From JAGVJT01 sp964513205 (GTDB lineage: Bacteria > Pseudomonadota > Gammaproteobacteria > Legionellales > Legionellaceae), in assembly GCA_964513205.1 (NCBI GenBank), contig CAZELP010000008.1:1-64000 (forward strand): a stretch of DNA of 64,000 nucleotides, given 5' to 3'. Position numbers and translations under genes: made by a program. The notes under the pieces are model-generated. The model did not search any database and was not told where the DNA came from. It saw only the letters and a program-made list of their open reading frames with translations. The stretch's first letter is position 1. Every line of letters begins with the position of its first letter. Below are positions 37,949 to 46,056 of the stretch, piece by piece.

Positions 37949-38608
37949 ATGATAAAATCCCGTGACAACAACAATCCGCCTAATTTTCTCGCTCAGAATT
38001 TGTTGTTGTTGATACAGAAAAGAAACATCACGCCCAATCAGCTTGCTCAAGCACTCAATATCCCACTCATGACCATACGCCGGCTCTTATCTCAGGAAAC
38101 AGAAGATCCAAGAATTTCGACACTAAAGGCCATTGCAGACTTTTTTGCCGTGCCAATTGATTTTCTGGTTTATGACCATACTCATTTAAAAACCATGCTT
38201 GATCAGCATGTCAAATCATATCGTGTACCCAAATTATCATGGCAAGATTTAACTCGAATCCATACACTTTCTGCCGATGAAATACACACATTTGAATCTG
38301 TTTTTATCAGTCAAAGAATCAGCGCCAAAGCGTTTGCATTGACCAGTAAGCCTTCCATGCATCCGAGATTTACCAAGGGTACCATTTTTATTATTGATCC
38401 AGAAACAACAGCACATGATGGAGATATCGTGTTGGTTCATTTCAAAAAAAATGATGATTACAGTCTAAAGGCTTTGCTGGTAGACCCTCCATTTATGCAG
38501 CTTAACTCATTGTCAATCGATTCAACTCATCTCGCTTTCGATGACAACGCACACGAAATCATTGGAGTTGTACTGATGACGTTGTTGTATCATGAGTCAT
38601 CGGACTGA
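37949..38608 (+). CDS. XRE/S24-like transcriptional regulator
   Basis: 219 residues. A helix-turn-helix (about 15-70: ITPNQLAQALNIPLMTIRRL, then ISTLKAIADFFAVPIDFLV) is followed by a LexA/CI-type C-terminal domain. Ser136-Met137 (KPSMHPRFTKG) and Lys174 stand at the catalytic dyad positions, but no Ala-Gly cleavage site is seen in the linker, so autocleavage is doubtful. It diverges from the graspetide operon over 258 bases rich in palindromes and is the likely regulator of it. It converges on hda with a 10-base gap. No phage genes surround it, so it is not a prophage repressor. Confidence 0.8.
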   Translation: MIKSRDNNNPPNFLAQNLLLLIQKRNITPNQLAQALNIPLMTIRRLLSQETEDPRISTLKAIADFFAVPIDFLVYDHTHLKTMLDQHVKSYRVPKLSWQDLTRIHTLSADEIHTFESVFISQRISAKAFALTSKPSMHPRFTKGTIFIIDPETTAHDGDIVLVHFKKNDDYSLKALLVDPPFMQLNSLSIDSTHLAFDDNAHEIIGVVLMTLLYHESSD

Positions 38609-38618
38609 ACAGAAAAAG

Positions 38619-39314
38619 CTAAAGTCCGAGCGTCTCTTTAATAAATGGAATCGTCAATTTTCTTTGTAATACCCAAGAAGCTTCGTCTAGTTTACTTAAA
38701 AGCGCGTGCAGCTCGTGCATGTTGCGCGCACATCGAGTCACTAAAAATTGGGCCACACTCAAAGACAGATCAAGTCCTCTTTTTTGTGCTTGCAAAGTAA
38801 GATTGTGCACCTTGCTGTCATCGTCTAACTCATGCACTTGCAACACCAAACTCCCTCCCAATCTTGAGCGAAGGTCGGGAAGCGTAATGGGAGAATATCG
38901 AGGAGCATCATGCCCAGATAAAATCAATATTGCTCGACCTTCATCACGCATGCGATTATACAAATGAAAAAGGGCCTCTTCCCAAATTTTATCACCAGCG
39001 ATGGCATCGATGTCATCAATACATAAAAGCGCTTGATGCTCAAGACCATCTAATACACCTGCTCCAGACGATGCGACTAAACGTAACGGAAGATAAATAG
39101 CAGGCTTGGAAAGACTGAGCTCATGAACGCATGCTTGAAGTAAATGAGATTTGCCTGCGCCAGATGCGCCCCACAAATAAATCAGACGGTCACCGACACC
39201 TGAAATAGTGCTTTGTAGCTGTGCTTTAAGCCAAGCATTTTCTTGAGACCAAAAATAGTTGGCAAACGTGGCTTCTTCGTTTGGCTGAATTTTTAAAGCA
39301 AGTTGTTTGTTCAT
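38619..39314 (-). CDS. hda: DnaA regulatory inactivator Hda
   Basis: An AAA+ DnaA-like protein that, with the sliding clamp, triggers ATP hydrolysis by DnaA after initiation. The 231-residue protein has a Walker A LWGASGAGKSHLLQA, Walker B LLCIDDIDAIAG and sensor regions. QLALKIQPNEEATFANYFW includes the N-terminal clamp-binding segment (QLALKI). Lacks the DnaA DNA-binding domain, as expected. Overlaps the phosphatidyltransferase stop by four bases. Confidence 0.93.
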   Translation of the reverse strand: MNKQLALKIQPNEEATFANYFWSQENAWLKAQLQSTISGVGDRLIYLWGASGAGKSHLLQACVHELSLSKPAIYLPLRLVASSGAGVLDGLEHQALLCIDDIDAIAGDKIWEEALFHLYNRMRDEGRAILILSGHDAPRYSPITLPDLRSRLGGSLVLQVHELDDDSKVHNLTLQAQKRGLDLSLSVAQFLVTRCARNMHELHALLSKLDEASWVLQRKLTIPFIKETLGL

Positions 39315-39913
39315 TTTATGTCAGTCTGATTAAGGGCAGCTCTCTTTGCCCACATCCACATGTACTCGACATAACTGATAGTCGTGGTCAAAGCCACCAA
39401 ACCGATGAGAATATTTTTCAAAGGAGCGTAAAAACCATAGAAAGCCGCTTCAAATAAACAATAGGAAATCAAGAAGAACTCAATCACGGTATTTAATTTA
39501 CTCAACCAAGACGGTTTAAACTCCAACCCTCTCCTCATGACACGATACCACGCAAACACCCCAAGTAAGATGCTAAAATCTCGAAACATCACCAGTTCGA
39601 TCAGCCACCATGGCATTTTTCCCAACAGTGCCAATGCAATAAAACTGCTGACAATCAGCAACTTATCCGCAATGGGATCCAACACCAATCCCAAAGTACT
39701 CTCCCAACGAAATTGCCGCGCCAACCAACCATCAAACCCATCTGTAAAACTTGCTAAAAGAAAAATATAAAAAGCATTTGCATAATTTTGTTGATAAAAA
39801 GAAACTAAAAAAGGCACAATCAACAAGAAGCGCAGTATGGTGAACGTATTAGGCAAGTATCTTAAGGGCATGGGTATTGTTAACTTACTTATGTGAGTAC
39901 AAAGAGAAACCAT
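39311..39913 (-). CDS. CDP-alcohol phosphatidyltransferase (PgsA-like)
   Basis: Membrane enzyme joining a CDP-activated lipid or alcohol to an acceptor, such as glycerol-3-phosphate or another alcohol. The family signature appears as DGFDGWLARQF and GLVLDPIADK, i.e. D-G-x2-A-R-x8-G-x3-D-x3-D. About five membrane helices are present. The open frame is 200 residues, but a start at the ATG at 39871 (MPLRYLPNTFT) gives 186 and fits relatives better. hda follows. The precise substrate cannot be read; a second pgsA may exist elsewhere. Confidence 0.85.
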   Translation of the reverse strand: MVSLCTHISKLTIPMPLRYLPNTFTILRFLLIVPFLVSFYQQNYANAFYIFLLASFTDGFDGWLARQFRWESTLGLVLDPIADKLLIVSSFIALALLGKMPWWLIELVMFRDFSILLGVFAWYRVMRRGLEFKPSWLSKLNTVIEFFLISYCLFEAAFYGFYAPLKNILIGLVALTTTISYVEYMWMWAKRAALNQTDIK

Positions 39914-40000
39914 CGCCTGATTTTATACAAACTTCAAGACCCTGTCACGCGCAAAACGCAATTGAGTGTGTTATACTCGCGTTTTTACAAAAATCGCATC

Positions 40001-40906
40001 ATGATGTCCATGACAGATACATTACAACGCTTTATGTTCGAGCACGCTGAAATTCGTGGCGAAATTATCCATCTAGAACAATCTTACCAAACAATTATGG
40101 GGCAACAAGACTACCCCCCAATGGTAAAACATCTGCTGGGTGAAGCATTGATGTCCTGCGCATTGCTGACGGGTAGTTTACAATTTGAAGGTGAGGTCAG
40201 CCTGCAATTCCACGGGAATCAAGATTTACCCTTACTGCTTGTTCAATGTGATCACTTGCTTAATTTAAGAGGGTTCGCCAAATTCGAACCCAACCAAAAA
40301 GATGAAGCTTACGCAAAAGCGTTCTTAAATGGAAAAATGTCTTTGCTTATTAATCCATACCAAAAAACGCAGGCCTATCAAAGCATTGTCCCCCTATCAT
40401 CGACCTCCATGGCTGAGAACCTAATGAATTACTTTGCTCAGTCAGAACAAATATCGACACGAATTTGGTTGGCTGTCACCGACGAGAAAACAGCAGGCAT
40501 GTTGCTTCAGCTTTTACCGACACAAAATCAAGAAGAACGAGAGAATTTTTGGGAATATGCAACCCAAATAGGCGAAACTTTAACCGAAGAAGAACTTCTA
40601 AATCTCGACAACGAAACCATCTTACATCGCCTCTATCACGAAACAGAAGTCCGTCTATTTCCTGAGCGCTCATTACGCTTCAAATGCCGTTGTACCGTTG
40701 AAAAAATGAAGCAAGTCTTAACTGTTTTAGGGGAACAAGACATTCAAGCATTGGTGCAAGAAAAAGGCTCTGTCGATATTCAATGCGAGTTCTGCAACCG
40801 CCAATATTCCTTTGACCCGATCGACATCACATTTTTGTTCAAGACCGAATCAGCCGATCCAGAGCTTGATGCTCACTATGTCATTGAAAAAAAGAGGGAA
40901 ATGTGA
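40001..40906 (+). CDS. hslO: Redox-regulated chaperone Hsp33
   Basis: Holdase activated by oxidation and unfolding of its zinc centre. From the ATG at 40001 the protein has 301 residues (E. coli 292). The C-terminal zinc cysteines are present as CRC and CEFC. The N-terminal core has MSCALLTGSLQFEGEVSLQF and GKMSLLINP. The frame is open to 39893, but TATACT (39972-39977), a likely -10 box, lies within that extension. The last 26 bases overlap the convergent LOG pseudogene. Confidence 0.95.
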   Translation: MMSMTDTLQRFMFEHAEIRGEIIHLEQSYQTIMGQQDYPPMVKHLLGEALMSCALLTGSLQFEGEVSLQFHGNQDLPLLLVQCDHLLNLRGFAKFEPNQKDEAYAKAFLNGKMSLLINPYQKTQAYQSIVPLSSTSMAENLMNYFAQSEQISTRIWLAVTDEKTAGMLLQLLPTQNQEERENFWEYATQIGETLTEEELLNLDNETILHRLYHETEVRLFPERSLRFKCRCTVEKMKQVLTVLGEQDIQALVQEKGSVDIQCEFCNRQYSFDPIDITFLFKTESADPELDAHYVIEKKREM

Positions 40907-41468
40907 TTAAATTTGAACAACATGTTGATAGTTCAGATAATAATAGTGATGGACAGGTATTAATTTTGGGTATTTGCCCTTGTGCTTTAGAGACGAAGCC
41001 ATACTTTTCAGCATTGGACACAAAAGAAAACAAATCATCAAAATAGGCATCGATATTCAAAAATCCCAAAGGTTTATTAAAAACACCTATTTTAATAGCA
41101 TTCCATGTATCAAAAGCCTCTTCTAAAGTGCCTAAACCACCAGGCATCACAATAAATGCATCTGCCTTTTGCTGCATGAGCATTTTTCTTTCTTGCATAG
41201 TTTGTGTGATAATAAGCTCATCTAGCGTTGCTAAAGGTTTTTCTCAGGCAATAAGATTTTCAGGGATTACTCCTGTTACCTTTCCTCCTAAATCCATTAC
41301 ACTTGTTGCGAGTAGCCCCATTAACCCTAAGCCAGAACCACCATAAACCAAACGAATATTAGAATGAGCTATTTGTTTCGCTAATTGAACCACAACATCT
41401 TTAAAGAGCGTCGAGTTACCAAATTTCGCCCCCAGATAAACACATACCGATTTCACATTCACCACCAA
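40881..41468 (-). pseudogene. LOG-family (lysine decarboxylase-like) phosphoribohydrolase with in-frame TGA
   Basis: LOG proteins release cytokinin-type or other nucleobases from nucleoside monophosphates. The frame runs from 41468 (VCVYLGAKFG, YGGSGLGLMGLLA, VTGVIPENLIA) to a TGA at 41246-41244. It continues in the same frame with EKPLATLDELIITQTMQERK and the catalytic PGGLGTLEE. Thus one stop codon interrupts an otherwise full 195-codon gene. The C-terminal end also looks abnormal where it overlaps hslO. A true pseudogene, read-through or sequencing error remain possible. Confidence 0.75.
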
Positions 41469-41531
41469 AAATTAAAAAAATAAAAAATAACTTATAAATA
41501 ATTCATTTAATACACGTAGAAAATACGGTGC

Positions 41532-42821
41532 CTAACCTAAAAGGAACTGAAAATTTTTCTTTATTTCATTCAAATCAAATTTATTCAAGAAAAGAGAGAA
41601 GCTCATCCACGCACTTAAGGCGGACAAATCTCTAAAAGCCGTAGGAAGATAGGTTGGAGGAATTAACAGCCCACGCTCACGAAGCTCACACAATAAAGGA
41701 AGATCGTCAAGCACTAACTTCCCTGAAAACAAAAGAGGGACCACATCAACGCGGTGTTGACTAATCGCAAATCGTATAAAGTTATAAATTAAAACAAATC
41801 CTTTTGCATACGACAAATCTTTTGTAAAAGCACCACCTTCCGGCGTGCTACCACGAAATAGACGTACCGTGTGGTTATAGCTGTCTTCTTCTGAAAAGCC
41901 GCAATCCAGAAAATAACGGTATATGTCTATAAAATTAGCGCCTTGACTGATTTTATCTAATGCAATCACACGATTTGTGATTTTACGCATACGAGAAGGA
42001 TAAGACGAAAAACTGACAATCTCAGTAATGACAGCAAGCCCCTCTTGAATTACGCTGCTTGAGGGAAAGCCTTTTGATAAAAAAGAACAATAAGGCTGCA
42101 TGGCGCCGTTAAGAGTGGTTCCAACGTGAACCCAACCTTCGTGCACTTCAAGGTAACGCAAATCTCTGTCACTGAACATGGCTTTCTGGCTTAAGCGGAT
42201 GCTGTCAGCTCCAGCTGAAGCATCGGCCACCATGCCATCACTGACCATCACCGTTATTTTGTCTTCGTGATGATGAAAATAAGGACTTAAACGCATTTGC
42301 AGTAGCGCTTGAGCCTCTTCGGGCGTATGTCTTTTGACGTCCGCTTCTGACTGTAATTGAACATCTAAAGCGGTCAAAACATCGTATAACAAAGTCCCCA
42401 TTAGCGAAAGCTTGGGACCGCCGGCATAGAACACATCGCTAGGACTTCCATAAAGCTCTGTTGAAAGCTCAGAAAATAGAGGCGTTCCTCTTGCATCCAA
42501 CATCTGAACAGCACGGATATACTCCTCGCATTGACGTTTAATCAAACGAGTCTCTGCACTATACTGTCCCAGCTGGTTTTGCGTGTCTCGCAAAATGCTG
42601 CGAAACTCTTCTATTTTCGTTTGTGAATCAAAAGGTAATGGACGTTTTTGATAGTATGCCAAATCAACAGCAGGCATGACCGTGCCTTTGTGCTTCAGAA
42701 AACCCTCTCTCACACCATCATCCCACTTAATGCAATCTAGAATGCGTATTTTACGTTGTGCCTCTACAATTCGCTTGGACAACGTTTTGATAATCTCCAG
42801 CTCAGCACGATCATCGACCAT
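41532..42821 (-). CDS. DUF1704/QEGLA-motif metallopeptidase, MATCAP-like
   Basis: 429 residues. The family motif HEGWVH (227-232, HExxxH spacing) and QEGLA (259-263), with Glu260 as possible third ligand, are both visible. The family includes bacterial 'flavohaemoglobin expression-modulating' proteins and the eukaryotic MATCAP tyrosine carboxypeptidases, which use the same HExxxH zinc motif. No signal peptide is visible, so a cytosolic peptidase is likely. Natural substrate unknown. Separated from the LOG gene by 63 bases and from the small lipoprotein by 9. Confidence 0.85.
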   Translation of the reverse strand: MVDDRAELEIIKTLSKRIVEAQRKIRILDCIKWDDGVREGFLKHKGTVMPAVDLAYYQKRPLPFDSQTKIEEFRSILRDTQNQLGQYSAETRLIKRQCEEYIRAVQMLDARGTPLFSELSTELYGSPSDVFYAGGPKLSLMGTLLYDVLTALDVQLQSEADVKRHTPEEAQALLQMRLSPYFHHHEDKITVMVSDGMVADASAGADSIRLSQKAMFSDRDLRYLEVHEGWVHVGTTLNGAMQPYCSFLSKGFPSSSVIQEGLAVITEIVSFSSYPSRMRKITNRVIALDKISQGANFIDIYRYFLDCGFSEEDSYNHTVRLFRGSTPEGGAFTKDLSYAKGFVLIYNFIRFAISQHRVDVVPLLFSGKLVLDDLPLLCELRERGLLIPPTYLPTAFRDLSALSAWMSFSLFLNKFDLNEIKKNFQFLLG

Positions 42822-42830
42822 AATTTATCC

Positions 42831-43046
42831 CTAAGGTTTGGGGGGGACAATACTCACTTTTCGCTCTCCTTCTGGCGTTGGCAATTCATAAAAGCTACTC
42901 ATATTTGCACGCGTTAAAGGTGGCGGGACAACCAGTGGTGAGCCATTTCGACTTTCTAGATACTGTTGCTTATCGTTCGTTGCATATTTTCCAGAACAAC
43001 CAACCAAAAGACCACACAAGACTAATCCCCATAATAATTTTTTCAC
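42831..43046 (-). CDS. Small lipoprotein in the BamC position
   Basis: 71 residues from a GTG at 43046 (GAGGAT upstream), with a lipoprotein signal KKLLWGLVLCGLLVGC and the lipid Cys followed by SGKYA. The mature part contains QQYLESRNGSPLVVPPPLTR, resembling the unstructured start of BamC (NlpB), whose gene follows dapA in E. coli. The globular BamC domains are missing. It may be a natural short form or a remnant. It begins 10 bases before the end of dapA on the same strand. Confidence 0.65.
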   Translation of the reverse strand: MKKLLWGLVLCGLLVGCSGKYATNDKQQYLESRNGSPLVVPPPLTRANMSSFYELPTPEGERKVSIVPPKP

Positions 43047-43056
43047 AACAAATCCT

Positions 43057-43929
43057 CTATAACAAACCCAATGTCTGTAAAACATCCCCTAAAGCCGCAT
43101 GATGTGAAGCACTGAGAGAGGTCAATGGAAGTCTAAGCTCATCTTTCAATAACCCCATCTGGGCCATCGCCCATTTTACAGGGATTGGGTTGGATTCGAC
43201 AAACAATAACTGATTTAACTTTTGTAATTGCTCATGAATTTGAAGGCATAAATCTCGATCTCCATCGATCACGGCATCACACAGTGTGGCAAGTAGTTTG
43301 GGCACCACATTTGCTGTTACAGAGATCACGCCTTTCGCGCCCGCAAGCATCCACTCCGCTGCGGTCAAATCATCGCCACTATAGACATCGAGACGACCGT
43401 CTGTTTGCTCAATAATGGCCTGCAGGCGAGACAATTGACCTGTTGCCTCTTTGATTCCAATGATATTTGAAATAGAAGCCAAACGCGCCACGGTTTCTGG
43501 TTGCATATCACACGCAGTCCTGGAAGGAACATTGTATAAGATAATAGGGATCGCAACAGATGAAGCGATATGACTGTAATGTTGATATAAGCCTTCTTGA
43601 GTGGGTTTGATATAAGCGGGAGTCATGATCAATGCACCATGAGCACCTGCTTCCATTGCAAACTGAGTCAATTCAATGCAGTCTTTTGTGGCATTGGCAG
43701 CCGTTCCTGCAATAACCGGAATACGCTCTTTGGTTGTTTCAATAACGGTTTTGATCACAGCACATTTCTCGGCATGCGACAAAGTCCCTGCCTCACCTGT
43801 TGTGCCTGCTGCAATAATTGCAGATGTACCGGCGCTAATTTGAAATTCGACTAATTCACGTAACCGCTCAAAATCGACTTCATCGCGCTTCATGGGAGTC
43901 ACCAAAGCTACCATACTGCCACGAAACAT
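43057..43929 (-). CDS. dapA: 4-hydroxy-tetrahydrodipicolinate synthase
   Basis: Condenses pyruvate and aspartate semialdehyde, the first step of the lysine/diaminopimelate branch, which supplies peptidoglycan. The 290-residue protein has the Schiff-base lysine Lys160 (NIIGIKEATG), Tyr132 (LYNVPSRT) and the GTTGEAGTLS motif. Length equals that of E. coli (292). It is followed by the small BamC-like lipoprotein. Confidence 0.97.
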   Translation of the reverse strand: MFRGSMVALVTPMKRDEVDFERLRELVEFQISAGTSAIIAAGTTGEAGTLSHAEKCAVIKTVIETTKERIPVIAGTAANATKDCIELTQFAMEAGAHGALIMTPAYIKPTQEGLYQHYSHIASSVAIPIILYNVPSRTACDMQPETVARLASISNIIGIKEATGQLSRLQAIIEQTDGRLDVYSGDDLTAAEWMLAGAKGVISVTANVVPKLLATLCDAVIDGDRDLCLQIHEQLQKLNQLLFVESNPIPVKWAMAQMGLLKDELRLPLTSLSASHHAALGDVLQTLGLL

Positions 43930-44095
43930 GCTCTTCCTCCAAAACGATCGCTCTTACTGTTCATAGTACTGAGATATGAAACACATCTCAAGTCTATGTC
44001 CATATACGACACAGCATATCGACCCAATAAGTTCAAAAAACAATAATATTGATCTTGATATATAATCAATGTATATCAATAAAACAGGATCGCAT

Positions 44096-44236
44096 ATGAA
44101 AAAGCTTCTTATGGTCATGCTCTTCATTGGTCTTTTCGGTTGCCAAACCGAAACACCCAAGAACACATTCACCAGTGGAACGTGGGTGGGTTACGGTTTT
44201 GGCGTGACTGAAAACACAGGACGGCTTAGTCGGTGA
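44096..44236 (+). CDS. Very small lipoprotein (46 residues)
   Basis: MKKLLMVMLFIGLFGC forms a lipoprotein signal with lipid Cys at 16; the mature part is only 31 residues, QTETPKNTFTSGTWVGYGFG and a short tail. ACAGGA precedes the ATG, and TATAAT (44061-44066) lies upstream as likely -10 box. The last bases overlap the end of the convergent aminotransferase gene by 11. Tiny lipoproteins are common in Legionellales. Function unknown. Confidence 0.6.
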   Translation: MKKLLMVMLFIGLFGCQTETPKNTFTSGTWVGYGFGVTENTGRLSR

Positions 44237-45440
44237 CGACAGGCTGTAATGTATTGGATTGTGTGGCCAATTGCATGACGTCTTTCAACACACGACAGGT
44301 TTTTTCAATTTCTTGCTCTGAAAGTGTAGGATGTACCAAAAACATCAGACTTGTCTCACCTAATTTTTGTGCAACAGGCAGTCTCGCTCGTGGCTGAGAA
44401 ACAGTATTATCGAAAGCTTTTTCGAGATAAATTTCAGCGCAAGAACCTGCATAACAAGGTATGCCTTTTTCTCGAATAGATTGCATAATACGATTTCTAT
44501 CCCAACCCAATCCAAGCTTGTGTGGCTCAACAAATACGTAACATTTATAAGCTGCATGCTGGATAAAATCAGGAATAGCCGGTACCCGAAGACCATCTAG
44601 ACCGCGAGCTACAGACCAAATTTCTTCTGCGTATTGACGACGTTTTGCATGCCAAACAGGCATACGTTTTAATTGAATTCGACCAATTGCCGCTTGTATT
44701 TCTATCATACGCCAATTTGTTCCGATCTGATGGTGAACCCATTGAAATCCTGATCCGGCATGGCGTGCAGCCTCCATAGCCGCTTTAGATTTCCCATGAT
44801 CTTTGTAAGACCACATGAATTCATATAAGGCTTTATCTTTCGTCGTTACCATCCCACCCTCTCCACCAGTGGTCATTATTTTATCTTGACAAAAAGACCA
44901 AGCACCAATGTCTCCAATTGAACCGACTGGTCGCCCTTTGTATACAGCACCATGAGCTTGTGCACAGTCTTCGATGACAAACAGATCATGAGCCTTAGCA
45001 AGTGCCATGATGGGATCCATATCACAAGGATAACCCGCCAGATGTACGCAAATGATCCCTCGCGTTTTTGAAGTAATCAACGACTGGATTGTTTCTGCTG
45101 TGATATTTTGACTATTTTCATCGACATCCGCAAAAATTGGAGTAGCACCTGCCGTGCTGATACAAGAAGCAGAGGCAATGAAAGAACGGGCCGTCACAAT
45201 GACCTCATCTCCTGCAGAAATACCATATGCTTTTAAAGCCAAATCGAGGGCAACAGTCCCATTGGCAAGCGCAATTGCATAAGGAACATCAACAAATGCT
45301 GCAAACTCTTCCTCAAACATTCGGCATTCTCGACCAGTCCAATAATTCACTCGATTAGAACGCAAAATCTGCTGAACAGCCTCAACCTCTTCTTCCGTAA
45401 AATTGGGCCAAGGTGAAAAACTGGTATCTAACAAAATCAA
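44226..45440 (-). CDS. DegT/DnrJ/EryC1/StrS-family sugar aminotransferase
   Basis: PLP-dependent enzyme that aminates a 3- or 4-keto-UDP-sugar. The fold is covered by YWTGRECRMFEEEFA (N-terminus), EVIVTARSFIASASC, VIEDCAQAHGA and the PLP lysine in SFCQDKIMTTGGEGG. About 404 residues if the TTG at 45440 is used. That TTG abuts AAGGAG, so the next TTG at 45434 is better placed. It stands 9 bases after the initiating sugar transferase and is the last gene of the polysaccharide cluster on this side. Confidence 0.9.
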   Translation of the reverse strand: MILLDTSFSPWPNFTEEEVEAVQQILRSNRVNYWTGRECRMFEEEFAAFVDVPYAIALANGTVALDLALKAYGISAGDEVIVTARSFIASASCISTAGATPIFADVDENSQNITAETIQSLITSKTRGIICVHLAGYPCDMDPIMALAKAHDLFVIEDCAQAHGAVYKGRPVGSIGDIGAWSFCQDKIMTTGGEGGMVTTKDKALYEFMWSYKDHGKSKAAMEAARHAGSGFQWVHHQIGTNWRMIEIQAAIGRIQLKRMPVWHAKRRQYAEEIWSVARGLDGLRVPAIPDFIQHAAYKCYVFVEPHKLGLGWDRNRIMQSIREKGIPCYAGSCAEIYLEKAFDNTVSQPRARLPVAQKLGETSLMFLVHPTLSEQEIEKTCRVLKDVMQLATQSNTLQPVVTD

Positions 45441-45448
45441 TCTCCTTT

Positions 45449-46048
45449 TTAATTCTCAGTCGACCCCATAAATCGCTCTGCGGTCGCTTGTCCTTGTGCA
45501 TGAATGCCTTCTCGTTTAAACACTTTGTATACTGTTAGAAATAAAATCTTTAAATCTAACCATAATGATTGATGCTCTACATACCAAACATCTAATTTAA
45601 ATTTTTCTTCCCATGATATTGCGTTTCTACCACTAACTTGAGCCAAACCTGTAAGACCGGGACGAACAAGATGTCTTTTTTTCTGCTCTTCATTATACAA
45701 GGGTAAATAGTCAATTAATAAAGGACGAGGCCCCACTAAACTCATCTCACCTTTTAGGACATTCCAAAGTTCCGGAAGCTCATCTAAACTCGTTGAACGA
45801 AGGAATCGACCAAGAAATGTTAATCTCTTTTGATCCGGCAATAAGTGACCTATTTCGTCCTTCTCATCCGTCATCGTACGAAACTTGATTAAGTTAAATA
45901 ATCTTTCATGCAACCCAGGTCGAAGTTGTGTAAAAAAAACCGGCGCACCCAAATAACGATGAATAATCAGAAATAACAAACAGAAGACTGGAGAGAGTCC
46001 GACCAGAAGAAAAGCTGCAACCAGGATGTCCATAACCCGTTTAATCAT
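45449..46048 (-). CDS. Initiating sugar-phosphate transferase (PglC/WcaJ type)
   Basis: Monotopic enzyme loading the first sugar phosphate on undecaprenyl phosphate. The 199-residue protein is the small PglC-type form with one N-terminal membrane hairpin. RPGLHERLFNLIKFRTM, STSLDELPELWNVLKGEMSL, VGPRPL and RPGLTGLAQVSGR are the family signatures. AGGGAA precedes the ATG. Between the glycosyltransferase and DegT aminotransferase, it fits a bacillosamine- or amino-sugar-first polymer. Confidence 0.93.
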   Translation of the reverse strand: MIKRVMDILVAAFLLVGLSPVFCLLFLIIHRYLGAPVFFTQLRPGLHERLFNLIKFRTMTDEKDEIGHLLPDQKRLTFLGRFLRSTSLDELPELWNVLKGEMSLVGPRPLLIDYLPLYNEEQKKRHLVRPGLTGLAQVSGRNAISWEEKFKLDVWYVEHQSLWLDLKILFLTVYKVFKREGIHAQGQATAERFMGSTEN

Positions 46049-46056
46049 ATTTTTCC

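Noticed and set aside
37949..38608. Prophage CI-type repressor
   Set aside because: No phage structural, integrase or excisionase genes are near, and the gene is divergent from the peptide operon.
43954..44172. Minus-strand frame of 72 residues upstream of dapA
   Set aside because: No ribosome site, and it is antisense to the promoter and signal peptide of the small lipoprotein.
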